NCBI RefSeq assembly: GCF_000382425.1
Contig: NZ_KB908291.1
Span: 62,001 to 126,000, forward strand
Source: Empedobacter brevis NBRC 14943 = ATCC 43319
Lineage (GTDB): Bacteria > Bacteroidota > Bacteroidia > Flavobacteriales > Weeksellaceae
Length of the DNA: 64,000 nucleotides
Reading direction: 5' to 3'
The notes beneath the pieces were generated by a model, which ran no database searches, was not told the origin of the DNA, and was given only the letters and a program-made list of their open reading frames with translations. Positions 34,196 through 42,102 of the stretch are shown here, piece by piece. Position 1 is the stretch's first letter, and each line of letters starts with the position of its first letter. The translations under genes and the position numbers were made by a program.

Positions 34196-36373
34196 ATGAT
34201 GAAAAAAACTTTACATTATTATACGTTCACACTAGTATTTCTTCTCGGATTTGTTTTTTCATTTGCGCAAAATTTACCTTATATTGAGGATTTTGAGAAT
34301 GCAGACAATGGCAGTTATTCTTTTGTAAGTAATGGAAAATTATTTAAAATAGAAAGTTCTCCCTCAGCAGATTATGCACAAGGAACATTCCGTGTACAAG
34401 GAAATTATCCCGGTACAGGTTGGAATGGTTTAGCGATAGATAATAAATACATTGATAATGATGGTGCAGCAGAATTTGGAGTTAACCCAAGTTTTAAGAT
34501 AAAAAGTGAAGGGTTTAATTTTACCTCGCAAAATTTTTATCTTTTTTTAGCTGATTATAATTTACAACAATTTCCTCTCATTATGCCTGCGCCAATTACA
34601 ATAAATGGAAAAGAGAATGGGACAGTTATTTTTACAACACTTTATATTCCTTTAAATGCTCTTATGACGAATGGATATGTTCAAGTTAATTTGAAAAATA
34701 TAAATGGAATGAATTATTCAAATTATGAAATCAATGAACTTGAAATTTCTACAAGTAATCCGACAAATTATGTTGGATTAGACGCATTTACCTGGACAGA
34801 AGTCACACCGCCTTTACCAACAATTTGGGAAAATGGAGTTTGGAGCGATGGAGAGCCAACAGCTACTAAAGATGCTATTCTACGAGAATCTTATACTCAT
34901 AATTTGACAGCAAAATCGTTGACATTTGAAGCAAACGTAGTTGTTCCTTCAGGAATTACCTATACTGTTGTAAATAATGTGGATAATCCTTCGAATCAAG
35001 TTGTTTTTGAAAATGGAGCTTATTTAATACAACAAAATGATAATGCAATCAATGTAGGAAATATCAGTTTCAAACGTCAATCGAAACCAATTTATCGATT
35101 AGAAACCTTGGATTGGTCTTCTCCTGTTTTCGGACAAAATATTTTTGCGTTATCGCCTAAAACCCTTCAAAATCGTTTTTATCGATTTAATGAAAATACG
35201 AATGCTTGGGTAGCCGATGTCAATGAAAATGATGTTTTTCAACGAGGAGAATACATCGCCTTCAGAGCTCCAAATAATTTTAATAATTATGGAGAAGGTG
35301 TTGCTAAAATATTTGAAGGAACTTTTACAGGGATTCCAAATAATGGATTTGTTTCAAGAATGCTTACAAAAAATAATGTTGGAAATAATGCAGTAGGTAA
35401 TCCTTATCCATCTCCAATTGATTTGAAGAAATTAATTGCGTTGAATACGAATTTAAACATTTCGAATGTCTTTGTCTGGACACACAGTCAACCAATAGTG
35501 AATGGTGAATTCACAGGAAACAATTGGATTATTTATACAGATGAAATGGGATGGAGTGATCCTTCGATTACTTCCACAGTAATAGGTGTAGGTCAGGGAT
35601 TTATTGTACAAGCAGAAAACAAATTACCGGGTCCGTTACCAATGCAGTTGTTTTTTAATAACAGTATGCGGGTTTCAAATCATGAGGTCGTGTCCTATAA
35701 ACATAATGAAGACGATAAATTTTGGTTGAGTTTGCAAAAAGATAATCTGTCTTTAAATTCTACTTTGATAGGATATAAAGAAGGTTCTACAAAAATGTAT
35801 GAGAATAGTTTTGATGCAGAACCAATGCAAATCTATCCAGGAGTTTATTCACTGCTTGATCAGAAAGAAATGTCGATCCAGGGGAGAGGAAGTCAATTTG
35901 ATTTGAAAGATCGATTTAAACTGGCAATTAAGATTTTAACTCCTGGAAATTATACTATTTCGCTTTCTAAAGCAAATGGAGTTTTTGCCCAAGGACAAGC
36001 AGTTTATTTAATAGACAAAGAGACAAAAACGTATACGGATTTATCAAAAGAAAATTACAATTTCATCAGTGACAAGGGGTATTTTACAGATCGATTTGAA
36101 ATTGTATACGATAGCAGTTTACTTCATGTAAATGAATTAAATGAAAGAAATAAAGTCGATGTTTACACAGAAGGAAAAACAATTTTTGTACAGTCTTCAG
36201 AAAAACTAAAATCAATAAAAGTATACAATTTAGAAGCTAAATTAATCAAGACAGTTTCTTCCGTAAATGCTTTGAAAACAAGTGTTGTAATGAATACAAA
36301 TGCAACTGTACTCATTGTTTGGATAGAATTATATGATGGGACAAAAATTTCGAAAAAAATAATTGTAAAATAA
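34196..36373 (+). CDS. Large secreted protein with T9SS-like C-terminal domain
   Basis: The 725-residue protein has a signal peptide (KKTLHYYTFTLVFLLGFVFSFAQ) and a beta-rich body. A GNPYPSPIDLKKLIALN segment near 400 fits repeats of other T9SS-exported proteins. The last 80 residues (VDVYTEGKTIFVQSSEKLKS, then KVYNLEAKLIKTVSS and KKIIVK) fit a type A sorting domain with a slightly unusual end. Starts ATG 34196 or 34199. No enzymatic domain was recognised. It is the largest member of the tail-collar unit. Confidence 0.75.
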   Translation: MMKKTLHYYTFTLVFLLGFVFSFAQNLPYIEDFENADNGSYSFVSNGKLFKIESSPSADYAQGTFRVQGNYPGTGWNGLAIDNKYIDNDGAAEFGVNPSFKIKSEGFNFTSQNFYLFLADYNLQQFPLIMPAPITINGKENGTVIFTTLYIPLNALMTNGYVQVNLKNINGMNYSNYEINELEISTSNPTNYVGLDAFTWTEVTPPLPTIWENGVWSDGEPTATKDAILRESYTHNLTAKSLTFEANVVVPSGITYTVVNNVDNPSNQVVFENGAYLIQQNDNAINVGNISFKRQSKPIYRLETLDWSSPVFGQNIFALSPKTLQNRFYRFNENTNAWVADVNENDVFQRGEYIAFRAPNNFNNYGEGVAKIFEGTFTGIPNNGFVSRMLTKNNVGNNAVGNPYPSPIDLKKLIALNTNLNISNVFVWTHSQPIVNGEFTGNNWIIYTDEMGWSDPSITSTVIGVGQGFIVQAENKLPGPLPMQLFFNNSMRVSNHEVVSYKHNEDDKFWLSLQKDNLSLNSTLIGYKEGSTKMYENSFDAEPMQIYPGVYSLLDQKEMSIQGRGSQFDLKDRFKLAIKILTPGNYTISLSKANGVFAQGQAVYLIDKETKTYTDLSKENYNFISDKGYFTDRFEIVYDSSLLHVNELNERNKVDVYTEGKTIFVQSSEKLKSIKVYNLEAKLIKTVSSVNALKTSVVMNTNATVLIVWIELYDGTKISKKIIVK

Positions 36374-36379
36374 ATTGAG

Positions 36380-36640
36380 ATGAATAAACGATTAAAAAAT
36401 ATAATGTGGGGAGGCCTATTTTCAATACTGTCTTTTTCAAACTTGTTTGCTGCAGAAAACCAATCTGATGTTAGTTTCTTTAGTGAGAATAATACCAGTT
36501 CAACGAATCCGGGAGGACACGATTCTGATGACGATCCGGTAGATACAACTCCTATAGATTCATACACTGTAGTGTTGTTAATGTTGGCAATTATTGCGGG
36601 TTATTATGGAAGAAACAAATTAATAAAAAGTAACCATTAA
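36380..36640 (+). CDS. Small protein with C-terminal membrane anchor (PID-CTERM-like)
   Basis: The 86-residue product has an N-terminal signal peptide (GGLFSILSFSNLFAAEN), a polar, acidic linker (GGHDSDDDPVDTTPIDSY), one C-terminal membrane segment (VVLLMLAIIAGYYG) and a basic end. The PID-then-hydrophobic pattern resembles small flavobacterial proteins with a proposed C-terminal sorting signal. It starts six bases after the large T9SS-type gene and probably works with it. Confidence 0.7.
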   Translation: MNKRLKNIMWGGLFSILSFSNLFAAENQSDVSFFSENNTSSTNPGGHDSDDDPVDTTPIDSYTVVLLMLAIIAGYYGRNKLIKSNH

Positions 36641-36679
36641 AGTTTGTAAACGAAAAACGTGATGTTATTTAATTAACCA

Positions 36680-36708
36680 TGCCTGAGATACTTCTCAGGC
36701 ATTTTTTA
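36680..36708 (+). terminator. Terminator of the tail-collar unit
   Basis: TGCCTGAGA, loop TACT, TCTCAGGCA, followed by a T run: a 9-bp stem about 40 bases after the last gene. Confidence 0.88.
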
Positions 36709-36849
36709 TTTTACAAAATACTATATGAGCTGATAGGTTGCAACTCTTTTGCTAAACAAGTACTCTTTGTCATTCGCTTTCTTTGTGAAGTTTTTTTTTG
36801 AGCCTAGCTATATTGTTGATGGGGTGAAGTGTCTGAATAAAAAATATGA

Positions 36850-36875
36850 AAATCCCTCTTATATAAGAGGGATTT
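36850..36875. repeat. 26-bp perfect palindrome
   Basis: AAATCCCTCTTA and TAAGAGGGATTT are joined by TA; the 26 bases equal their own reverse complement. It lies about 145 bases before the TonB receptor gene and has no T run directly after it. Confidence 0.6.
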
Positions 36876-36964
36876 AGAGGTTTATTTTTAAAATATTAAA
36901 TGAGTTTAATTTATAGAAATCTAAATTAATTTAGAATAAATAAAAATAAATTAAAAATTTCGAT

Positions 36965-37001
36965 TACATTTGCTTTATTAATTATTAGACTAATTCTAAA
37001 T
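36965..37001 (+). promoter_or_regulatory. Heme receptor promoter with Fur-like box 2
   Basis: TACATTTG (36965-36972) is a -7 element. Just after the expected start, 36983-37001 reads TATTAGA-CTAAT-TCTAAAT, a 7-5-7 inverted repeat like those at 24928 and 45917. A dyad TCTAAAT-TA-ATTTAGA lies farther upstream (36920-36935). Confidence 0.6.
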
Positions 37002-37017
37002 AATAAAACAAAGACAA

Positions 37018-39159
37018 ATGAAGAGGCGCTTTTTTCTACTAAGCTTACTTACTACAATTACTCTATACGCACAAGAAAATGATTCTATTTCATCTCAACC
37101 TACAATTGATTTGGAGCAGACCGTTATTTCCGGGCAATACAATGCCCAATCGGTTAAGAAATCTATTTACGAAGTAAAAGTGATTTCACAGGAAATGATA
37201 GAACGACAAGCAGGAAACACATTGGCTGATGTATTGAATCAAACATTGAACATGAATATTATTCCAAGTTCTTCTACCGGAAAATCTACAGTCAAGATGT
37301 TTGGTCTGGATGCTCAATATTTTAAGATTTTAGTGGATAATATTCCATTAATTAATGACGAAGGTTTAGGGAATAATACAGATTTGACACAAATAAACCT
37401 GGATGATATTCAACAGATAGAAATTGTAGAAGGAGCAATGGGAGTGGAATATGGCGCAAATTCTATCGCCGGAGTAATCAACATTATCACCAAAAAAGGA
37501 GGAAAGAATAAATTTGATATTTCAGCTACTTTACAAGAAGAAACAATTGGTGACGAATACAATTGGAAAAATAAAGGAAGACACATACAATCCTTGAAAA
37601 TCGGACATAAATTTTCGGATAGAATCTATGCTAATTTAAGTTTTTCACGTAATGATTTTCAGGGATTTTTTGATCAAAAACAAGGCAAGAATTATCCGAA
37701 TAATAATGGATTAAGAGGTTACGAATGGTTGCCGAAAGAACAAAATGCGACGAAAGCATTTGTACAGTATAAAAAAGATAATTACCGCTTGTTCTATAAA
37801 TTCGAATATTTCAACGAAGAAACAAAATTTTTTGATCCTAATCCTAAAGAAATAAAGAACACACCAACAGATACATATGATTATTTTGGAAAAGATCGAG
37901 TATTTACAACAGACCGTATCTATAATCACTTAAATGCTTCGGGACGATTTAAGAAAGCGATTAATTATGATGTGTCTTTTTCATATCAAGAGCAAAAGAG
38001 AAAGGTAAAAGAATATGATTATGAGATTTTAAAAGGGATTGAAGATAATGTCAATAAATTCGAATATGAAAGTCGTAAAGTATACTATTCGAAAGGTATG
38101 TTCAGTAATTTTATCAATAAAAATGAATTCTTCGATTTTCAATTTGGTTATGAAATCGACCAAACCAAGGGATTTGCTTCTCCGGCATCAGGGGAATTCA
38201 TCAAAAACCCAATTGAGAGAAAATTAGGTACCTACGATTTTTTTGCTTCTTCTGAAATTAATTTCAATGATAAACTTTCGTTTCGTCCGGGAGCACGTGT
38301 AATGTTTTCGGAGCAGTTTGATACACAATATGTGATGAGTTTGAGTGCAAAATATTTATTTGGTAAAGAGTGGGAGTTACGTGCTATAGTTGGAACCTCA
38401 CCTCGTTTACCTAACTACGATGAAATGTATTCTTATTTTGTAGATGTGAATCATGATGTACAAGGAAATGAGAATTTGAATCCGGAAAAAGGTGTTTCTG
38501 CTTTCTTACACCTTAAAAAGAATTGGAAAATTGAACCTCATACAACGATTGAACAAAAAGTGTCGTTATGGAAAATTAATATGAAAGATAAAATTGGTTT
38601 GATTATTATTCAAGAAAGTCCTCAAAAAAATCAATATAGAAATATTGATAACTATGATGTACAGGGTTTTACGTATTTAAATCAATTTAATATAGGTCAA
38701 TTTTCCGGAGGTGTTGGATTTACGTTAACAGGAATTAAACAAGATATTGATCAAATAGAGAGAGTAAATACAGTTAAAAATAAGTATTTCTATACAGCGC
38801 AAGTCAATACAAACATATCATATAGTGTACCAAAAACAAGTACAATTTTCTCTGTTTTTTATAAATACAATGGAGAAGAAGAACAATTTGTTCCGAAAAA
38901 AAATCCTTCTAACCCAATAGAGCAGATTTTGGTGAAAGGAAAGCGGGAGGCTTTTCATTGGATGGATGCATCAATAAAACAAAGTTTTTGGAATAAAAAG
39001 TTTGATTTGACGATTGGAGCTCGAAATTTATTTGATGTAAAAAGGCTAAACACAAGCTCTTCTAATGATGGAGCACACTCTACAGGATCTACAAGTATTT
39101 TATATGGATATGGGCGTTCATATTTTGCAAAACTAACGTTCAATTTAGGAATTAATTAA
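37018..39159 (+). CDS. hmuR: TonB-dependent heme receptor (HmuR-like)
   Basis: The 713-residue outer-membrane receptor has a signal peptide (MKRRFFLLSLLTTITLYAQ), a plug domain (about 35-160; GAMGVEYGANSIAGVINIITKKGG), and a barrel ending in FNLGIN. Between SPRLPNYDEMY and NENLNPEKG lies a His (VNHDV, about residue 479), matching the FRAP-NPNL region with conserved histidine of heme receptors. It is followed after 9 bases by an HmuY gene, so it should move heme, released from hemoproteins, across the outer membrane with TonB energy. Confidence 0.9.
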   Translation: MKRRFFLLSLLTTITLYAQENDSISSQPTIDLEQTVISGQYNAQSVKKSIYEVKVISQEMIERQAGNTLADVLNQTLNMNIIPSSSTGKSTVKMFGLDAQYFKILVDNIPLINDEGLGNNTDLTQINLDDIQQIEIVEGAMGVEYGANSIAGVINIITKKGGKNKFDISATLQEETIGDEYNWKNKGRHIQSLKIGHKFSDRIYANLSFSRNDFQGFFDQKQGKNYPNNNGLRGYEWLPKEQNATKAFVQYKKDNYRLFYKFEYFNEETKFFDPNPKEIKNTPTDTYDYFGKDRVFTTDRIYNHLNASGRFKKAINYDVSFSYQEQKRKVKEYDYEILKGIEDNVNKFEYESRKVYYSKGMFSNFINKNEFFDFQFGYEIDQTKGFASPASGEFIKNPIERKLGTYDFFASSEINFNDKLSFRPGARVMFSEQFDTQYVMSLSAKYLFGKEWELRAIVGTSPRLPNYDEMYSYFVDVNHDVQGNENLNPEKGVSAFLHLKKNWKIEPHTTIEQKVSLWKINMKDKIGLIIIQESPQKNQYRNIDNYDVQGFTYLNQFNIGQFSGGVGFTLTGIKQDIDQIERVNTVKNKYFYTAQVNTNISYSVPKTSTIFSVFYKYNGEEEQFVPKKNPSNPIEQILVKGKREAFHWMDASIKQSFWNKKFDLTIGARNLFDVKRLNTSSSNDGAHSTGSTSILYGYGRSYFAKLTFNLGIN

Positions 39160-39168
39160 TCAAAAAAC

Positions 39169-40563
39169 ATGAAAAAAATATTTATTTATACCTTATTGTT
39201 TAGTCTTTCGTTTTTATGGTCGTGTAATGAAGATAGTCATCCTATTGGACAAGATTTTGTGGTGGCTTTTAAACATCCAAGCATTGATTTTAGTAAGATT
39301 GATAATGAAGAAACGATTCAATTAATTTATTCTAAAGTTGCAGAGCAGGATGGTCAAATTCATATTAAAATAACCGAAGATAAAGCTACTTATAATGTAG
39401 ATTATTCTACTTCTGTTGCTGTTACAAATCACGAAATTATTCTTCCGATAAAAAAAGGAGAAACATCAACAAGTTTTACATTTAAAAATTTGATTTATCC
39501 ATTTGATCGTTCAGATAAATTAATTCAATTTGAGATTACGAAAATCGATTATCCTGAATCGATTATTCAAGGAAATACGTCAACTAAAATTTCTTTTGAA
39601 GTTTCAATTGGTGGATCTATGGATCCTGAAATAGGAGGACCTAATCAACCTTATCAAGTTTTTATAGACTTAAGTAAAGATACACAAACAAAAGTAAAAA
39701 GAGATTCGTGGGATTTAGGTTTTTATAATGGAACTTATTTTCGTGTAGAATTAAATTCTTCAATTTATATGGCGGTAAAAGCATTGGATGAAACAGATCT
39801 ATCAAAAGTAACAAAAGCCTCTGTAGGAAATCTAATCAATGAAGTTGCAGTAGGAACATTTGTCGATTCAAATAAAGAGTATATCGATCATCCTGCAGGT
39901 GATATTTTGCAAACGGCGATTGCCGAGATAAAAGAAACAGATAATCCTGTTTATCTCCTGAATATGGGATACGAAGTCGGAACAGCAACGCCGGCAGCTG
40001 GTTCTGCAGCTGTTGCGGGAAATCCGCGTGGTTGGAAAAAAGTGAAATTTATCAAGAGAGACGAGCATTATGTGATGCAATATGCGAATCTGGATGAAAC
40101 AACCTATCAGGAGAAAGTGATTTCGAAAAATACGACACATAACTTTGTTCACTTCAGTTTTACGACAAATGATATTGTCAATGTAGAACCTCCAAAATTA
40201 GAATGGGACTTAAACTTTACCGTTTTTACGAATCTTATCGAAGGGAATGGATCATATGGTTATTCGGATTTTGTTGTGAATAATTTAAAAGCTGGTGCAA
40301 AAGCATATCGTGTTGATGTAACGGATAAAATTACGTACGAAACTTTTAACGAATCAATGATTGATGAATCAAAATTTATGAATGATCAACGTGCAATTGG
40401 AGATTCTTGGCGGCAAGTCACAAAACCTCAAAAATTATTTGCAGATCGATTTTATATCATAAAAGACGCAGAAAATAATTACTACAAAATAAAAATGTTG
40501 GCTTTTCTTACTGCTTCTGACGTGAGAGGTTATCCAAAATTTGAATATAAACTTATAAAATAA
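39169..40563 (+). CDS. hmuY: HmuY-family heme-binding lipoprotein
   Basis: The 464-residue lipoprotein (signal ending SLSFLWSCNED, Cys19) carries the HmuY-type beta fold twice marked by WDLGFYNGTYFRVELN near 183 and WDLNFTVFTN near 345. HmuY of Porphyromonas strips heme from host proteins and hands it to HmuR. Here the protein is much longer than the 200-residue Porphyromonas one. It lies directly after the TonB receptor; a third HmuY-like gene follows. Heme-ligand residues could not be assigned. Confidence 0.87.
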   Translation: MKKIFIYTLLFSLSFLWSCNEDSHPIGQDFVVAFKHPSIDFSKIDNEETIQLIYSKVAEQDGQIHIKITEDKATYNVDYSTSVAVTNHEIILPIKKGETSTSFTFKNLIYPFDRSDKLIQFEITKIDYPESIIQGNTSTKISFEVSIGGSMDPEIGGPNQPYQVFIDLSKDTQTKVKRDSWDLGFYNGTYFRVELNSSIYMAVKALDETDLSKVTKASVGNLINEVAVGTFVDSNKEYIDHPAGDILQTAIAEIKETDNPVYLLNMGYEVGTATPAAGSAAVAGNPRGWKKVKFIKRDEHYVMQYANLDETTYQEKVISKNTTHNFVHFSFTTNDIVNVEPPKLEWDLNFTVFTNLIEGNGSYGYSDFVVNNLKAGAKAYRVDVTDKITYETFNESMIDESKFMNDQRAIGDSWRQVTKPQKLFADRFYIIKDAENNYYKIKMLAFLTASDVRGYPKFEYKLIK

Positions 40564-40676
40564 ACATACTCATTATTAGTGATTAGAATTTGTCAGTCTG
40601 AGAATAAATGGATCAGAATAAAATGTCTCAGATTGACGGTTCTAATTCCAATTAAACAATTAAAAATTATTATATC

Positions 40677-41933
40677 ATGAAAAACAAGTTTACACTTTTA
40701 GCAACTATTCTGTTGACTTCTGTCGCTGTTAATGCGCAAACAATAAAAGGTGAAGTCGCAATGGGAGCAGGTTATGCAAATGATGTGTATTACGGATTGG
40801 CAAATCAATCTACTCAAGCAGTAAATAGAAGTGATTGGGATATTGCATTTTACCGTAAATCGAATATGTCTACAGGAATTAGGGTAAATGATGGGGCAGG
40901 AGTGCAGGTATATGAAGCTTCGAATGATATTTCAACATGGAATGCGGTGAATATTGATCACCTTTCTTCTTGGACACCTTTATACAACTCAGATAAAGAT
41001 TGGCAAGAAGGTGCTTTTAATAACGGTTCGGCTCCTTATGGTTGGGGAAATTATAATATTGCCAATCATTATGTAAACGGTTCTATTATTTTTGTTTTAG
41101 AATATACAACAGGAGAATATGTGAAATTAAAAATAGATAATTTAGCGGCGCCTTTAGGAGAATATAATTTTACCTATTCTAAATTGGTAAATGGCGTATG
41201 GTCAGAAGATAAAAAAGTAAATCTTGCACATAAAACCAATCCAAATAATTTATTCAATTATTATAGTTTATTAGCTGATAAAGCTGTAAACCCGGAACCG
41301 GAACAAAGCAAATGGGATTTAATATTTACAAAATATATTACACCTATAACAACGAATGATGGTGATGTTGTGATGTATACTGTAACAGGAGTTTTACAAA
41401 GCGATTTGGTAAAAGTTGCGAAAACTGATTCAGGAAATCCAGCTGATGATAAAGCTTATACAGCAGATATTAATACCATAGGATATGATTGGAAAGCATA
41501 TAATTTCGGATCTGGATCTTATACAATAACACCAACGAATCATTTCATCAAAAATACATCTACAAATCAAATTTATAAATTAGTTTTCAAAACATTTGAA
41601 GGTACATCAACAGGAAAAATAACGTTTGATTACGAAAATGTAACAGCTAATTTAGGAACAACAGAATTATCAAAAACAAAATTTGAGATTTATACAAATT
41701 CTTCTCAACCAAAAACAATCAACTTAGTGTACAATTCGCAAGACGCGAAGTCATCTCCATTGAATATTCAGGTTTATTCGATGAATGGACAATTGGTACA
41801 CCAGGAAACATATCAACCAACATCTTCATTTACAAATAAATCAATTCAGTTATCTAAACTTCCTGCAGGAATTTACATCGTAAAAGTACAGAATGCAGAT
41901 AAAGTGGAAACGAAAAAAATAGTTTTGCAATAA
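40677..41933 (+). CDS. T9SS-secreted HmuY-like protein
   Basis: The 418-residue protein has a signal peptide (NKFTLLATILLTSVAVNAQ), HmuY-type segments (SDWDIAFYRKSNMSTGIRVN near 52 and SKWDLIFTKYITP near 215), and a type A T9SS domain in the last 80 residues (NIQVYSMNGQLVHQETY, then LPAGIYIVKVQNADKVETKK). It may serve as a released or surface heme scavenger (hemophore) alongside the anchored HmuY. It follows hmuY by 113 bases. Confidence 0.85.
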   Translation: MKNKFTLLATILLTSVAVNAQTIKGEVAMGAGYANDVYYGLANQSTQAVNRSDWDIAFYRKSNMSTGIRVNDGAGVQVYEASNDISTWNAVNIDHLSSWTPLYNSDKDWQEGAFNNGSAPYGWGNYNIANHYVNGSIIFVLEYTTGEYVKLKIDNLAAPLGEYNFTYSKLVNGVWSEDKKVNLAHKTNPNNLFNYYSLLADKAVNPEPEQSKWDLIFTKYITPITTNDGDVVMYTVTGVLQSDLVKVAKTDSGNPADDKAYTADINTIGYDWKAYNFGSGSYTITPTNHFIKNTSTNQIYKLVFKTFEGTSTGKITFDYENVTANLGTTELSKTKFEIYTNSSQPKTINLVYNSQDAKSSPLNIQVYSMNGQLVHQETYQPTSSFTNKSIQLSKLPAGIYIVKVQNADKVETKKIVLQ

Positions 41934-41966
41934 AGTTTTGAGTACTTTATTTGTCTCTTTGTGGAG

Positions 41967-41994
41967 GGTCGTCTTTTTTAGACGACCTTTTTTA
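41967..41994 (+). terminator. Terminator of the heme receptor operon
   Basis: GGTCGTCT, five-T loop, AGACGACC, then seven T: an 8-bp GC-rich stem after the HmuY-like gene. Confidence 0.88.
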
Positions 41995-42022
41995 TTTCAA
42001 AAGATTCAACATATAACAAAAA

Positions 42023-42053
42023 TTCCCGATTAATAGAAAGAATTAATCGGGAA
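42023..42053 (-). terminator. Terminator of the hmuTUVS operon
   Basis: On the minus strand TTCCCGATTAAT and ATTAATCGGGAA form a 12-bp perfect stem followed by T-rich sequence, 50 bases after the hmuS stop. Confidence 0.85.
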
Positions 42054-42102
42054 GATATTTAGTGTGATATATAAATTGGTTGGATTTTCAGCTTAAAAAT
42101 AT

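Larger units (their letters stand above)
36641..37017. other. Intergenic region with terminator, two dyads and a promoter
   Basis: It holds the terminator at 36680-36708, a 26-bp perfect palindrome (36850-36875), the dyad TCTAAATTAATTTAGA (36920-36935), a -7 element (36965-36972) and Fur-like box 2 (36983-37001). No gene is supported. Confidence 0.65.
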
